Source: Sphaeroforma sirkka
Lineage: Eukaryota; Opisthokonta; Ichthyosporea; Ichthyophonida
Direction: 5' to 3'
Assembly (NCBI GenBank): GCA_001586965.3
Contig: LUCW03000961.1
Span: forward strand, 1 to 50,471
DNA: 50,471 nt
Below, piece after piece: positions 10,870-22,429 of this stretch. Positions within the stretch are counted from its first letter, which is position 1. Every line of letters starts with the position of its first letter. The notes beneath the pieces are model-generated. The model ran no database searches. It saw only the letters and a list, made by a program, of their open reading frames with translations, and was not told where the DNA came from. The translations under genes were made by a program, and so were the position numbers.

Positions 10870-13509
10870 CTACCTATATATATAGCCATCGAACTCTATC
10901 TCAGGAAAATCCTCCTCGTCACTTAAACCCTCAGAGGGATCAATTTTACCTTCCGTCGAATTGTCAACTGACATTGGACTGCTCTCTGCCAGTGCAACCA
11001 GTGTCGCTTCACATTTTATATTCTTTTCCTTTTTGCTTCTTTGCTTTTTGCTTTTCTTCTTTTCCCTTTTTTTAGTAGCTCTATCCATGGCCCCATCGAC
11101 ACACTCACTGCTGCTTTCCTTACTTCCAGAATGCTCGCTAGTGGATGGTGTGTGGCCATTCTTCGCAGCAGTCACTTCATCGCCGACCGTGGCGTTTCCG
11201 TCGCTTGTAGTATCAATCTTTCGCTTCCGGTTAGAGATTGATTTGTTTTCGGTGGTGCTTCTGCTAGCAGCTATTTCGGGTAGAATGGTTTTGCTCTTTG
11301 TATTTTTTTCCTGGAAAGGAGCATGCGCAGTATCCATATCGACGGTTTGCTTGCAGGCGTCTAAATTGACCGATGCATCGGTAGCTTTATCTTGTGCGTA
11401 ATTCCCTGCTTTACCCTTAACGTCAGATGCCCCATTGTCTTTACTGGTGGTTGTCGTCTGCTTCCGACGCAGCACGTGTATAACACAACTGCCTGCCCCC
11501 GTGCGCTGATATTTTGGGGCTAGTTCGGTGGTTGGCACTTCCGAGCGTGTGAAGTGCTTGGCCGTTGATTCTGTGTAAAACTTTGTTTCCGCCAGGGGAT
11601 GGTGCACCGGGTATCTGAGAGGGTGGATGCCAAGTCACACGATAAGGTTACGATGGCATCTGACTTTGCACACTCGCGCCGTTTACCAGTGGTGACAGAT
11701 AATGCGCAGGCGCTGCGCAGCATTTGTACTCGAGTACGTTCCTAGACAAGAGAGGGTACGCTATAACTGACAAAGTGGTTCGCAATATTTAGGCATGGTC
11801 GGCATTGTATGTGCAATGACACATCAAATGACATGGGCAAATGTGCGATGGTGTTATATAGAGATGAGGGGATCAATCTTCACTCATCGAAGTGAAGCTA
11901 AAACCCTAAAACCCTAAAACCTAAAATCGTAGCTCGGCATACCAAGCCATGTTAATATGGAGTTAGATTGTTGAAAAGGGCCGCAAGCGGTGTTGATGAA
12001 TCTTAGGGGCAATAAACTGTGATCAAGCACCTTAGGGTTTAGGTTTTAGCACAGATACATACACTGCGAGAAATACTGAGCATGAGACAAATACATCATA
12101 TGTGTGTATACTCCTCAGACGACTACGAAGGCTATTAAATGCAAATACAAACTATCAACGTAGTTAAAATGTGTGCCAATACACACCTCTGCACATGAAA
12201 GGCATCATGTGTGTGCATACCCCTCAGAAGACAACGAAGGCTATCAAATGTAAATGCAAACTTTAAACGTAATTCAAATGCGCGGCAACACACACCTCTG
12301 CACATTCGCCAGCAGCACGAGCGTATTGGGTCCACTGAGTGCCACCAGTGTTCGCACCAGCTTGCGCCACTGTTTGGGATCGTTGCCATAGACCACATCA
12401 CTGGCCAGGATGAGGTCGGGATGACGGCCAGTGCCTGCTGACACGGTGTGCAGAGCTTCCTTACCACCCCACACCAGTTTCTCCACTCGCGCATCAGTGC
12501 AGCCGTTAGATGACATGTTGTCGCGCAACAGTCGCAACACATCGTCGTCTCCTGATGAATGGGGAGGTTGGTAGGTTCAAGATAAGAGGAGTGGACGCCA
12601 AATACGGATAGCACTGAAGCCGGAGACATATTTGATAGTTTATGCTTGTTCTTAGGTGTTGCACAGGTTAAGATGTTACTCCAAAAACCTGAACCCTAAA
12701 CAAGAATAGACCCGAGAATGATACGGTACAATAAATTATGTTTGCGTGTGTTTGCGTGTTCGAATTGCAGCATATAATCATACAACTGATATCCACAATG
12801 TCTTTGATCTGTTTGTATATCACAGGAACAGATAATAAACATACAACTGATACCCACAATGTCTCTGATGTTGTGAGAGTACATCACAGGAACAAAGAAT
12901 AAACATACAACTGATACCCACAACGTCTCTGATGTCGTGAGAGTATATCACAGGAACAAGCACAACGTCTCTGATGTTGCGAGAGTATATCACAGTGGCA
13001 TATTCTATACCACCTACCGTCAGTTGCCACCATTCGGATCCCAAGCTTAGATGCGACTATGGATGGCAGCCCAAGACCTGCGCCAATCTCTACACCTGTC
13101 CTGCCCTGCCACACCACCTCACTGGCACTGGCACTGGAGTGCTCCGCGTCTGCGTTCCCCCCCACACCCTGACACGTCTTGCCATCCACGCGCCTCTCAC
13201 GCGTACTCCCATCCCACGCACTTTGCAGAGCGCACCGCAGTGCCGGTGAGGCCAGCGGATGGGCCACACGCGATAGCCACTCGGCTAACACGTGGCTGCC
13301 CTCCCACAGCGTCACGCCTGTGTTGCCTCTGCCATGGCCGCCGCAGTTGTTGTCCACGCGAGTGCGCACAGATCCTTCGTGGTCCTTGGGCGTCTTACTG
13401 GTCAGTGTGATGGTATTACCCAGAGCCGGGAATTCGTACTCAATTGTGCGCTTGGAAGTCACGGCCGTTGTTAATTCGGAGTCTGCACCTCCCATGCGCT
13501 CATAAGCGC
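10870..13509 (-). CDS. METTL21-type (methyltransferase_16) protein methyltransferase part, exons 3-5, with lysine-rich tail
   Basis: Three exons join in phase: 13018-13509, 12296-12551 and 10870-11614. They encode a class I, SAM-dependent methyltransferase of the METTL21/methyltransferase_16 family, most of whose members methylate lysines of chaperones or elongation factors. Visible motifs are VTLWEGSHVLAEWL, motif I GVEIGAGLGLPSIVASKLG, MVATDG then DDDVLRLLRDNM across the first intron, and post-motif DLILASDVVYGN. The C-terminal family segment (HHPLAETKFYTESTAKHF, GSCVIHVLRR) lies in the last exon. A tail of about 190 residues follows, with a basic block (KKREKKKSKKQRSKKEKN) and an acidic end. 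An in-frame ATG at 13495 would allow a separate gene. However, the acceptor at 13510 joins in phase to the upstream repeat-protein exon, and the first ~25 residues complete its last repeat, so I read it as the C-terminal half of one gene. The substrate is unknown. Confidence 0.85.
11899..12049. repeat. Interstitial telomeric motifs in a methyltransferase intron
   Basis: CCCTAAAA units at about 11899-11926, and TTAGGGTTTAGG in the opposite orientation at about 12031-12049, lie in the 681-base intron 11615-12295. Confidence 0.8.
12095..12305. repeat. Two-copy tandem duplication (~109 bp) including an exon 3' end and 5' splice site
   Basis: The segment ending CACACACCTCTGCACAT at about 12290-12306 spans the donor of exon 12296-12551. 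It is repeated about 109 bases further into the intron (about 12181-12196), together with the surrounding CTCAGA..GACTACGAAGGCTAT-like sequence. The intronic copy keeps the GT. Confidence 0.75.
12780..13003. repeat. Intronic minisatellite, ~60-bp unit
   Basis: About three to four imperfect copies of a unit containing ATACCCACAATGTCTCTGATG and GTGAGAGTATATCACAGG lie in the methyltransferase intron 12552-13017. The last copies are shortened. Confidence 0.75.
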
Positions 13510-13864
13510 CTACAAACAATTTATAAGGCCATGTGGTGAGTAAACGAACACAGGACCATAAGCACAGCGCAAGCAGTCAAGACGACATACACAACTGAGT
13601 TCCAAAGCTACCTTGCAGATTAAATGTCATTGAGCACAAGTCGAAAGAGACTAAACGTTCACAAGCACGAGTGAAACGCCGTACATTCTACACACACTGA
13701 TGTTCTGGATTTGGTTCATGTGTGCATGAAGGGGATCGAACGGTTCTGCGATAAGGTACCTCTGTATTATTTAAATCAAAATACAATAGTACGCACTTCT
13801 ACAGACCAAACTGATCCATAAGCCTACTGAATAATTAAGGCAGCCGACCTGACAACGTCAACAC

Positions 13865-14245
13865 ACCACAAGCAAGATATACATCAACATATCACAGGTA
13901 AGATATACATCAACACATCACAAGCAAGATATACATCAACACACCACAAGCAAGATTCACATCAACACACCACAAGCAAGATATACATCAACATATCACA
14001 GGTAAGATATACATCAACACACCACAAGCAAGATATACATCAACAGACCACAAGCAAGATTCACATCAATACACCACAAGCAAGATATACATCAACAGAC
14101 CACAAGCAAGATTCACATCAACAGACCACAAGCAAGATATATATCAACAGACCACAAGCAAGATATACATCAACACACCACAAGCAAGATATACATCACC
14201 ACACCACAAGCAAGATATACAACAACACACCACAAGCAAGATACA
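13865..14245. repeat. Intronic minisatellite, 26-bp unit
   Basis: About 14 copies of a 26-bp unit (core CACCACAAGCAAGATATACA) in the 864-base intron 13510-14373, which separates the helical-repeat exons from the methyltransferase exons. Confidence 0.85.
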
Positions 14246-14373
14246 CCCCATATATTTTCTCAAAGAGTCAACACGAATTATTCTTCCATAAGAAATACAA
14301 AAAAGCAATGAGAGCAATGAGTTGCATAGAATGCACGGAACCATTTGACACACACTAGACTTCTAGCACTCAC

Positions 14374-16716
14374 CGAGGAATTTCAGAAGCTCCTGTGAAT
14401 TGAATGCACTGAGGCGGTCTTGGGCGGCTTTGCTGATGCGTGCCACCAGTTGCGGGTGGCCCTCAGCCGTCAGCCCCAGCTCACACAGCGCCCACGTGGT
14501 GTTGGTTAAGTCGCGCGGGTTGTAGTCCTGCAGCAAACACGCGGTCACGCGCACTGCTTCGGCGATGAAGGGTTGGTCTCTGATGTTCAGCACCGCAAAG
14601 GCGAACAGCAACATGGTCAGGTGCTGTGGCGTGTACTCGCTCGCTTTGTCTCTTTTCCTTTTTTTTGACTTTGGATCATAATCCGCATCAACGGCCACGT
14701 GCTTCAACTGCCTCACAGCCACACGCGACAGCACTTTAAACAGGTGCGGCGCTCGCACATCCAGCTTTGCGTACGCCCATGCTAGGAAGGCCACGTCTCG
14801 CGGTTCCTTATCAAAGTCACTGGTGCATGTCACTGCTCGTTCCGCAAAGACTGTCATCATGCGGTCGTTCTTCAGACCAACCTTTGCCATCGCATGCGCT
14901 GCCGTCGCCATCTGCTGGGCCGTGGCTGTGTCGGCTTTCTGGGCTGCGCACGTGGCCAGTGTATTAAACACACTGTGGTTGGCACAGGTGAGCGTCATGA
15001 ACGCCCAAAGGGCCATTGACAGCTCCTGTAAATTCATGCGCGCGCTGACGGCCTCGCACGCGCTTTCCAGCGTAGCCATCAGCGGCGCATTGGCGCTTAA
15101 GCCCAGTTTAGCAGCAGCCCACGTGACATTGGTGATCTGCTGGGCCGTGAAGGCATTGGCCGCCACCCACTGCGTGTCGTGGATGAGGCGTGTGGTGAGG
15201 TGGCTGATGCCTTCGCTGCACTGTGTTGTTGCGTCAGTGTGCTCCTGCAGCTTTGCAAATCCATAGAGCGTGTTGGCACACTCCTGTGCATTGAACAGCT
15301 GCGCGCGTTCTGCCACGGCAGTGGACAGCGCTGGCAGTAGATCAGTCACCGCTGCCGTAGTGCGCACGCCCCACTCGCCAAACGACGCCAAACTCCACAC
15401 CACATTATTTTTTACCCCCCTGCGGCGTCCACCCACTGCGGAAGTCTGTGCCTTTGTCCCTTCGCAATGAAATGGCAATGTGCTTCACTAAGCCTTGCAC
15501 CAGGCCCGTTCGTTGCGCAGTGGCCTTGGCCATGCCCCACAGCATGTTGCTGAGCTCCTGCGGTTTGAACTCCTCAAAGTGCTGCAGAGCCGCGTGTTGC
15601 ACACTCTCTTCGAGCGGTTCATTTCTGATTCCTAATTTTCCGCATGCCCAGAGCAGCCCCGACAACTGCAAAAGAAGGACAAACAACGGTGTCAAGGTTT
15701 TGAGATGAACGACAATGCTGACTGGCTACGTGGCGGTTCCATGGCAATATAAATTCTACTTAAATCCACTTGTCAAATTTTGCCTCAACACGGCGCTGCC
15801 CTGGGCGCGTGCTATGTTACGTTCAGCACATGCAGCATCCATTCCTTTGTAGCCACAAGTACGCGATGTCAATGCTGGCTGTGAAACTCAGTCGTGGGGC
15901 GAGGTGACAATAGCAGCAACCACTGAAATGATCACAGACGAATCAGGTTTGCACACAGATCTATGCCACTGCAAAAAAACCTCAGGATCTTAGATTTAAA
16001 ATTTCTGCGTAATGTTTCCGTTAGAACAATATGAGTACGTAATACATGCATATGAGTGCGTAATACATGCATATTAGTACATAATACATGCATATGAGTA
16101 CGTATTTCATGCATATGAGTATATAATACATGCATATGAGTACATTATACATGCATATGAGTACATAATAAATGTACATGAGTACGTAATTCATGCATAT
16201 GAGTGCATAATACATGCACATGAGCACACGATAATGTATATTAGTACATAATATATGCATATGAGTACATAATACACGCATATGACTACATAAAGCATGT
16301 ACATGCGTACATGATACATGAATATGAGTACTTAGTACATGCATATGAGTACAAAATACATGCCTACGAGTACATAATACTTATATAGGAGTACACAATA
16401 CATGCATATGAGTACATAATACATAAAAATTATTAGCTGATCCAATGCATGTATGTATCAGATATACGAGTACGATGGTGCACAGCAGCAAGCTAGTACC
16501 AAACCCAAACTATGTGAGAACAGTTGTACCATACAGGAAGATAGATCACATATACCAATGTGAAGCGAATTAAAGAATGTAATACAATTTGATAGCATAT
16601 ACACTAAACACACCCCCATGAGATTATACTATCTCAATGATACTAGTTTACTTTCACACATCCCTATTCGTGCATCATATTGAAACATAGTATATATATT
16701 TATATATATATATAAT

Positions 16717-16754
<38 letters not shown>

Positions 16755-17291
16755 GAACGTACTGTAGTGGATGGCTCTACACACCTGTCTAGCCTCGCAG
16801 TCCTGTGGTTTGATTTGTATGTGATGCGCTGCTTTGAGAAGTAGCGGCTGCACATCATATGAACTGTTGGCGTTGAAGTCGCGCGCTTTGGCCAGTCTCT
16901 GCAACGCAGTGGCACAGTTGATGAGATTGAAGTCTTCTAATGAGCTGTTGATTACACCAAATATGCTGCGAGCGTCGTTCAATGTGGCGAGGCTTTTATT
17001 GTAGCCCATCTGTGACTTCGACACCGATCCTCCGGATTTACGCGGAGCAACGTTGCCATGACGACCCATTCTCGCGTTCCCATGGTGTACACCATTGTGA
17101 TTCGCTCTGCCCTGTGCACCCCGATGCGACCCAATATGTTGCGAGTTCGTGTGATGTGCACTGTCGTGTTGTGTTCTTTGCAATTTAGGTTTGTTTTCAG
17201 TGTTTGTCTGAGGCGGTTTATTGTGTGTGTTATTCGCTCGACCCTTGTTGGGACCACCACGCGTTCGTGGCACGATGCTTTTGCGACCCAT
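14374..17291 (-). CDS. Octotricopeptide/RAP-like helical-repeat part, exons 1-2, fused in phase to the methyltransferase
   Basis: Exon 1 (16785-17291) starts at the ATG at 17291 and encodes a basic, Asn/His/Gln-rich leader that could be an organelle presequence or disordered RNA-binding tail, then the first repeats. Exon 2 (14374-15665) joins in phase 0. Together they hold about ten degenerate units of ~36 residues with cores such as PQELSNMLWGMAKA, AQECANTLYGFAKL, AQQITNVTWAAAKLG, PRDVAFLAWAYAKLD and PRDLTNTTWALCELG. These are the OPR/FASTK-RAP-like helical repeats of organelle RNA-binding proteins; an RNA-binding role is inference from the family. The exon ends SQELLKFLG at a donor (GTGAGT), and the next in-phase exon continues AYERMGGADSELTTAV, completing the last repeat. 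A run of six G near 15420 puts the two halves of exon 2 in different frames, probably a one-base sequencing error. Confidence 0.85.
16021..16430. repeat. Intronic minisatellite, 21-bp unit
   Basis: About 19-20 imperfect copies of ATGAGTACATAATACATGCAT-like units in the intron 15666-16784. The unit length is a multiple of three, which gives a spurious tyrosine/cysteine-rich open frame on the minus strand. Confidence 0.88.
16690..16756. repeat. TA/CA microsatellite in an intron
   Basis: (TA)n and (CA)n runs just downstream of the donor of exon 1 (16784) of the repeat-methyltransferase gene. Confidence 0.85.
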
Positions 17292-17806
17292 CGTCAAAGT
17301 GATGGTAAAAAATAGTGAGTTCTCGCTGGCAAACTGCTACTATAAATAATGCGTTCGTATGCTAATACACATGTCTCACGCATATACATCTAACACCACT
17401 GCTACACCGCAACGCACTCTCGTGTGACACATCTGTAGCTTTATATTAGTTGTAGTATTTATGTCAACCTATTCAGCACAAGGTGCACGTGCAATCTCAG
17501 TCATCGAGTGCGCCAAAATAATCAGTTGCCTAATCTGGACATTGTCGACATCATTGCCTATTGTCGCCCCAGAGTCCCAGAGGAGAAATATCCGTAAATA
17601 CAGTCATTTTTACATATGTAGACTCGGCAAATGTATAAATACACGTAACAGGTGGACGGCCACCAAGCACAGCGCAGAAGATAGAGTATAAAGGTAAACG
17701 TAAAGGTAAATGCACGCAAGTGATCATACAAACGCACACAAGTGTCACAAGTCATCATACCAATGCACACAAGTGGTCGTGGCCTATTCGATGTCACCTT
17801 TTCACA
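17292..17806. promoter_or_regulatory. Shared upstream region between two divergent genes
   Basis: The 515 bases between the ATG of the minus-strand repeat-methyltransferase gene (17291) and the first ATG of the plus-strand OsmC gene (17807) must hold both 5' regions. I see no clear TATA box or other named element. The assignment rests on gene layout alone. Confidence 0.4.
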
Positions 17807-18463
17807 ATGGCACGCACTCTCGTAACACAGGCCTTTAGGCTTAGTATAGGTTTACCCTCTACCCCATGGGCCCACACTCAGTGCAGCGTGTTTACAAGGA
17901 TGATTGCGTCACAGGCACACTCTGGCCGTACACTCTCCTCCCGTGCACACACCCCGTCAAACAATGAAACAGACGAGTGCACACGACACAGCAAACACTA
18001 CACAGTACGAGCCATTGGGCGCAAGAGTGCGTGTGAGATCACTTGCAACACAAGACACACACTGGCCACCGACGTCCCAAAGACAATGGGCGGGTCCGAT
18101 GCCGCACCCCAACCGGTCGAGCACCTGCTGGCAGCGCTATGTGGGTGCGCACAGGCCACGGCGACTTTCGTGTCACGCATGATGACGCCCAGAGTGGCCA
18201 TTGACCGCATTGAGTTCAATGTGCGGGCCACGAGAGACAGCAGGGGAGCCCTTCAGCTGCCCATTGACGCTGTGCCTGATGTGCCGTCGCGTTTGCACAC
18301 AGTGGAAGGGAAGGCAACGGTGGTCATGGCTCAGGGGAAGGCAATGACAGCGCAGCAGTTGCAAATGTTCGGTACTCAGGTAGAGGCTAGGTGTCCTGTG
18401 GCCAACATGCTGCAGGCCAGTGGCTGTCGCTTACGCATCAAGTGGGTGGTAGAGAGTACCTGA
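17807..18463 (+). CDS. OsmC-family protein, probably mitochondrial
   Basis: A single-exon frame of 218 residues. The ATG at 17807 is the first in frame and is followed by an Arg/Ser/Thr-rich segment with few acids (MARTLVTQAFRLSIG), which looks like a mitochondrial targeting peptide. The core shows OsmC-fold signatures: GGSDAAPQPVEHLLAALCGC with the first conserved cysteine at the start of the long helix, and ARCPVANMLQASG with the second near the end. Both redox cysteines typical of OsmC/Ohr thiol peroxidases are therefore present. OsmC proteins reduce organic hydroperoxides in many organisms; activity here is inferred. Divergent from the repeat-methyltransferase gene and without introns, unlike its neighbours. 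Confidence 0.85.
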   Translation: MARTLVTQAFRLSIGLPSTPWAHTQCSVFTRMIASQAHSGRTLSSRAHTPSNNETDECTRHSKHYTVRAIGRKSACEITCNTRHTLATDVPKTMGGSDAAPQPVEHLLAALCGCAQATATFVSRMMTPRVAIDRIEFNVRATRDSRGALQLPIDAVPDVPSRLHTVEGKATVVMAQGKAMTAQQLQMFGTQVEARCPVANMLQASGCRLRIKWVVEST

Positions 18464-19549
18464 ATGGTCGCACCTTTAAATGCACTGAATGGGGTGGTGT
18501 GACGTTATAATGACATGTGGCTATTTGTTCTCATTCGATTGCAATGGCGTGCAAAACATAGCGTTAGAGACTTGACTCATTGATATTTGGCATCACTCGT
18601 GGTCGGGCCCTATTGGCCGAGTGCCTGGCCTCACTACGAGAACCATAGCACTAAAGACATTCAATCGCAGCTGCTGTGTGTTGCCTTTCCGGGGCAAAAT
18701 GGACAATGGCGTGCAACTCTTGTACTTTCGGCAGTTGTCGCTTGCGTAGTGGTGGTTTTAGTGTAACATTCATGATCTGCCTACGGTAATGCGGAGACAG
18801 GTGCCACTGCGGTTTTGAGTGTTGCAGAAACAAAAGCAACTGCACCAGATATCATTCCCCATCGAACCAATGCGCTGTGGTCGGATTAACTTTGTCAGTA
18901 ACTTCTAACGACAGCCATGGACTGGAGCTGCTCTATCGAGATATGCCTATAAAGGTAAATCAAATATATGTTAGAAGAAGGCAGGCACAGCACCCCGGGT
19001 GTATCTTTCCATATGCCTAATTAGACGGTTTAGCATTGGAGCTGTACAACTGCACAAAGAGGACAATTCAAGGTCAATCTAACGATATCTCACCTCTGTG
19101 CGATGTGTTCAATAAAGTGCCCACAAGTCAGTGCCCTTATTTTCCACTGCGTGTTTATTTTTTATACGTGCATATAGCTACCCTCCTGATTTGTTCGTAT
19201 GTCATTTTCACGTCTAGATATTCATATATATGTACGACAGATGTATATCTAAAAGCATATGAACATAATGCATAAGCAACGATGTGCTCGTGTTTAACTT
19301 AATATGCGAACACAAGGTTTTGAGTCTGCAGAGTCTTCAGTGTGTAAGGTCACAACTGATCACGAACAAAACACGGACTTGACCAAACTATTGTGTATAG
19401 GTGTATAGATATACATATACTACAGGTGTGGTACGACAACATGTATGTAGCTGAATGACGATGCGAATTTTGATATTGACTCCTACTGTGGAGAGATTGA
19501 CTAGAAGGGTTTTTGTTGCTGCCCATGACAAGATTCAATAAAGTACAGT

Positions 19550-20065
19550 TTTATGCAATAGATGTATAGATAACCAATGCATACATAGATAACCGATACA
19601 TACATGGATAACCAATATATACATAGATAGCCAATACAAACATAGATAACCAATACATACACAAATAACCAATACATACATAGATAACCAATACATACAT
19701 ATATAACCAATACATATATAGATAACCAATATGTACATAGATAACCAATACATACATAGAGAACCAATACATACATAGATAACCAATACGTACATAGATA
19801 ACCGATACACACATGTATAACCAATACATACATACATAGCCAATACATACATAGATAACCAATGCATACATAGATAACCAATACATACATAGATAACCAA
19901 TACATACATAGATAACCAATACATACATAGATTACCAATACATACATAGATAACCAATACATACATAGATAACTAATACATACATAGATAACCAAAATAT
20001 AAATAGATAACCAATACATGCATAGATATCCAATACATACATATATATCCAATACATACATAGCT
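19550..20065. repeat. Minisatellite, 19-bp unit
   Basis: About 27 copies of AATACATACATAGATAACC with single-base variants. Because the unit is not a multiple of three, all three minus-strand frames are open and give a 19-residue repeated pseudo-protein with no coding meaning. Confidence 0.92.
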
Positions 20066-20071
20066 AAAAAA

Positions 20072-20155
20072 CCTATATATGCCAGAGGTGGCATATCACA
20101 CCTATATATGCCAGAGGTGGCATATCACACCTATATATGCCAGAGGTGGCATATC
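20072..20155. repeat. Three tandem 29-bp units, each a perfect 8-bp hairpin
   Basis: Three head-to-tail units of 29 bases start at 20072, 20101 and 20130. Each holds ATATGCCA-GAGG-TGGCATAT, an 8-base inverted repeat with a 4-base loop. The copies are identical except for the end of the third. They follow directly after the 19-bp minisatellite. Confidence 0.9.
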
Positions 20156-20214
20156 CCCTGAATGCGAGAACGGTGGATATCTGTATCAACGATGTACAGC
20201 GCGAGACTACAATA

Positions 20215-20430
20215 TATGTAACACATAGTATACATACGCACTATATGACACATAGTATGCATACCTACTTTATAGCACAGTATGTATACCTACTGTATAA
20301 CACATAGTATGCATACGCACCATATAACATACAGTATGCATACCTACTATATCGCACATAGTATGTATACCTACTATATAACACAGTATGTATACCTACT
20401 ATATAACACAAGGTATGTATACGCACATAG
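20215..20430. repeat. Minisatellite with a palindromic GTATGCATAC core
   Basis: About seven imperfect copies of a 25-35 base unit with GTATGCATACCTACTATAT and AACACATA. The core is self-complementary. Confidence 0.75.
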
Positions 20431-21134
20431 CTAGCTATACCAACGATGTGATATCGCTACATTGGGATATACTTTGTCCTTCGAGTGGGGTGACCGATAA
20501 CGGCAGCAGAATTTAGGGTTTAAAAGTCAGCTATTATGCTGCAAAGGACATCTGCGCCTCCGTCGTAACGCGCTTTCAAGATCACCGATTGGTATTCGCA
20601 TCACCGGATCCGAATGAATCAGTTTTTAAGTACATGGAAACATGGTATGGCTTCACAAATATGTAAAACGCTAGCTATCATCTTCAATATCAACTAATAA
20701 CGAACAAGTCACCTAAGCTACACGTGTTTGTGCTTGTAACATACATTCGTTGGCTCAGGTCCATCTATTTGATTGCTTGTCCTCCGTTGATTATCTTATT
20801 TGAAACACCGGTTAATATGCATATGATTGACGTATAATACTAATATACATATGATTTACGAATGAATTTCAGTATGTTTTATTGGTCATACAAAGTCATT
20901 TTAACAGGGATTGAAAACGTCGTATCGATAAAATCCGGTCAAGAAAATAAAAATCAAAATCTTGAAGATTGGCAGAACTGCAGTGTGGTCAGAAGTGCTG
21001 AACGCAAACAAGCGAGAATCAATCAAGCAGATATTAGCAATGCGAGTAAGCAGTACCACTTGACTTCGGCCTCTCTGTCGGACACTCACATTAATACTTT
21101 TGATAACATTTGAGCGTACATGCATCATGACCAA

Positions 21135-21545
21135 CTGCCCTATCAAGTCAAGTACTATTATAAACAAGTCAAGTCAAGCACAAATATAAACTCAAATTAT
21201 ATAAATACATGATTACAACCACTCGTACTAACATTTTATCTCAATAACCCCATGCACTATGATAGTCAAGTACTCAATCAAGTCAAGCACTAATAAAAAC
21301 AAGTATCGTCAAACACAAATATAAACCCAAATTATATAAACCCCTTGTATATAAAACCATGATATACAACCACTCGTAATGAATTCTATCGCAAGCACCC
21401 CATGCACTCTATCATGGCCAACTACTCATCAAGTCAAGTGCTAATATAAATTAGTCAAGTCAAGAACTGATATAAACCCAAATTATATAAACCCATGAAA
21501 TAAAAACCCAAGATATACAACCACTCGTACTAATCTTCAATCCAA
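21135..21545. repeat. Three-copy tandem repeat, ~149-bp unit
   Basis: Three copies spaced about 150 bases share AACCACTCGTACTAA, CAAATTATATAAA and CAAGTCAAGCAC segments. CAAGTCAAG is itself repeated inside each unit. Confidence 0.8.
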
Positions 21546-22429
21546 TTGCAATTGCAGTTCCGTGCGCATGACAGGCACACCTCAGAACGAACGATGCAAT
21601 ATAATGCAATGCTTATGAATCTGTACTGAAATAGGCAGCGATGGTTTACAACATCAACCCCATCCATCCATACAACTACTCACTAGCACATGATTGCTAG
21701 TTGGCATGTGTATTGTGCTCGGTATCCGTGTGAACGTCACAGAACAATTCCGTACGTAGAAGTATATCACTCCATTACGTATAGGTATATCACCTTCGTC
21801 CTCATGCCAATGATTAGAGAAGTGGAATTGGAAACACAGCTCATTTGGAACTTAAGAACTCTCTGACCTGTCGTTGTATGAGTTTGGCCAGATCACACGT
21901 GGTGGATAAATACTGTGTTTAAATATGAAACCATCCAGATGTGTCGAGATCAGAGTGATATAAAACGGGTGTTAAATGGACATAGTATTGAGCGGGTGAC
22001 AGGTTAATAAGCTTTCTAGACTTGTGAGTTCAGTTGGCTGTTGCTCTGTTGATGACTAAATTGTGTCTGCGAAAGGTGGTACATCATCATACGGCACCTC
22101 GACGCAACAGAAACGACTTCCATGGCATTGCAGAAGCATTGCTAAGGATTCAGAATCAACGAAAACATGAAGACGAAAAACAGATCCCAGCTAATGGTTT
22201 ATTGCGTTTTTAAGATTACAAAAGCCTAGCAATGTAGGCTGGCGCACTAGAGGCTGTGCATGAGCATTGAGTATTGCAATAGTGTAGAATGAAAGCCTTC
22301 TGCACTCGCCACAAGCAGCTCTCACACAGGACGCAGACTCAGTAGGCACCATCTCATGGCACGCTGCACCTGTGTCTCTCTGTTTATAGCACACCCCAAC
22401 ATATGCACCTAACCTCCAGTCTATAAATG

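Noticed and set aside
11520-11723. A 67-codon minus-strand frame (MLRSACALSVTTGKRREC) as a separate gene start
   Set aside because: The methyltransferase exon beginning at 11614 uses another frame and fits upstream exons in phase, so this frame is intronic or shadow.
13865-14245. A CRISPR-like array of short repeats
   Set aside because: The repeats are contiguous without unique spacers, lie in an intron of a eukaryotic gene, and no cas genes occur. The same holds for the arrays at 16.0, 37.1 and 42.3 kb.
18651-18845. A 64-codon minus-strand frame with basic composition (LKPPLRKRQLPKVQEL)
   Set aside because: No start context, no in-phase partner exon and no family motif could be found.
19501-20094. 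A 197-codon minus-strand open frame
   Set aside because: It is the 19-bp minisatellite read through; all three frames are open and give the same 19-residue repeat.
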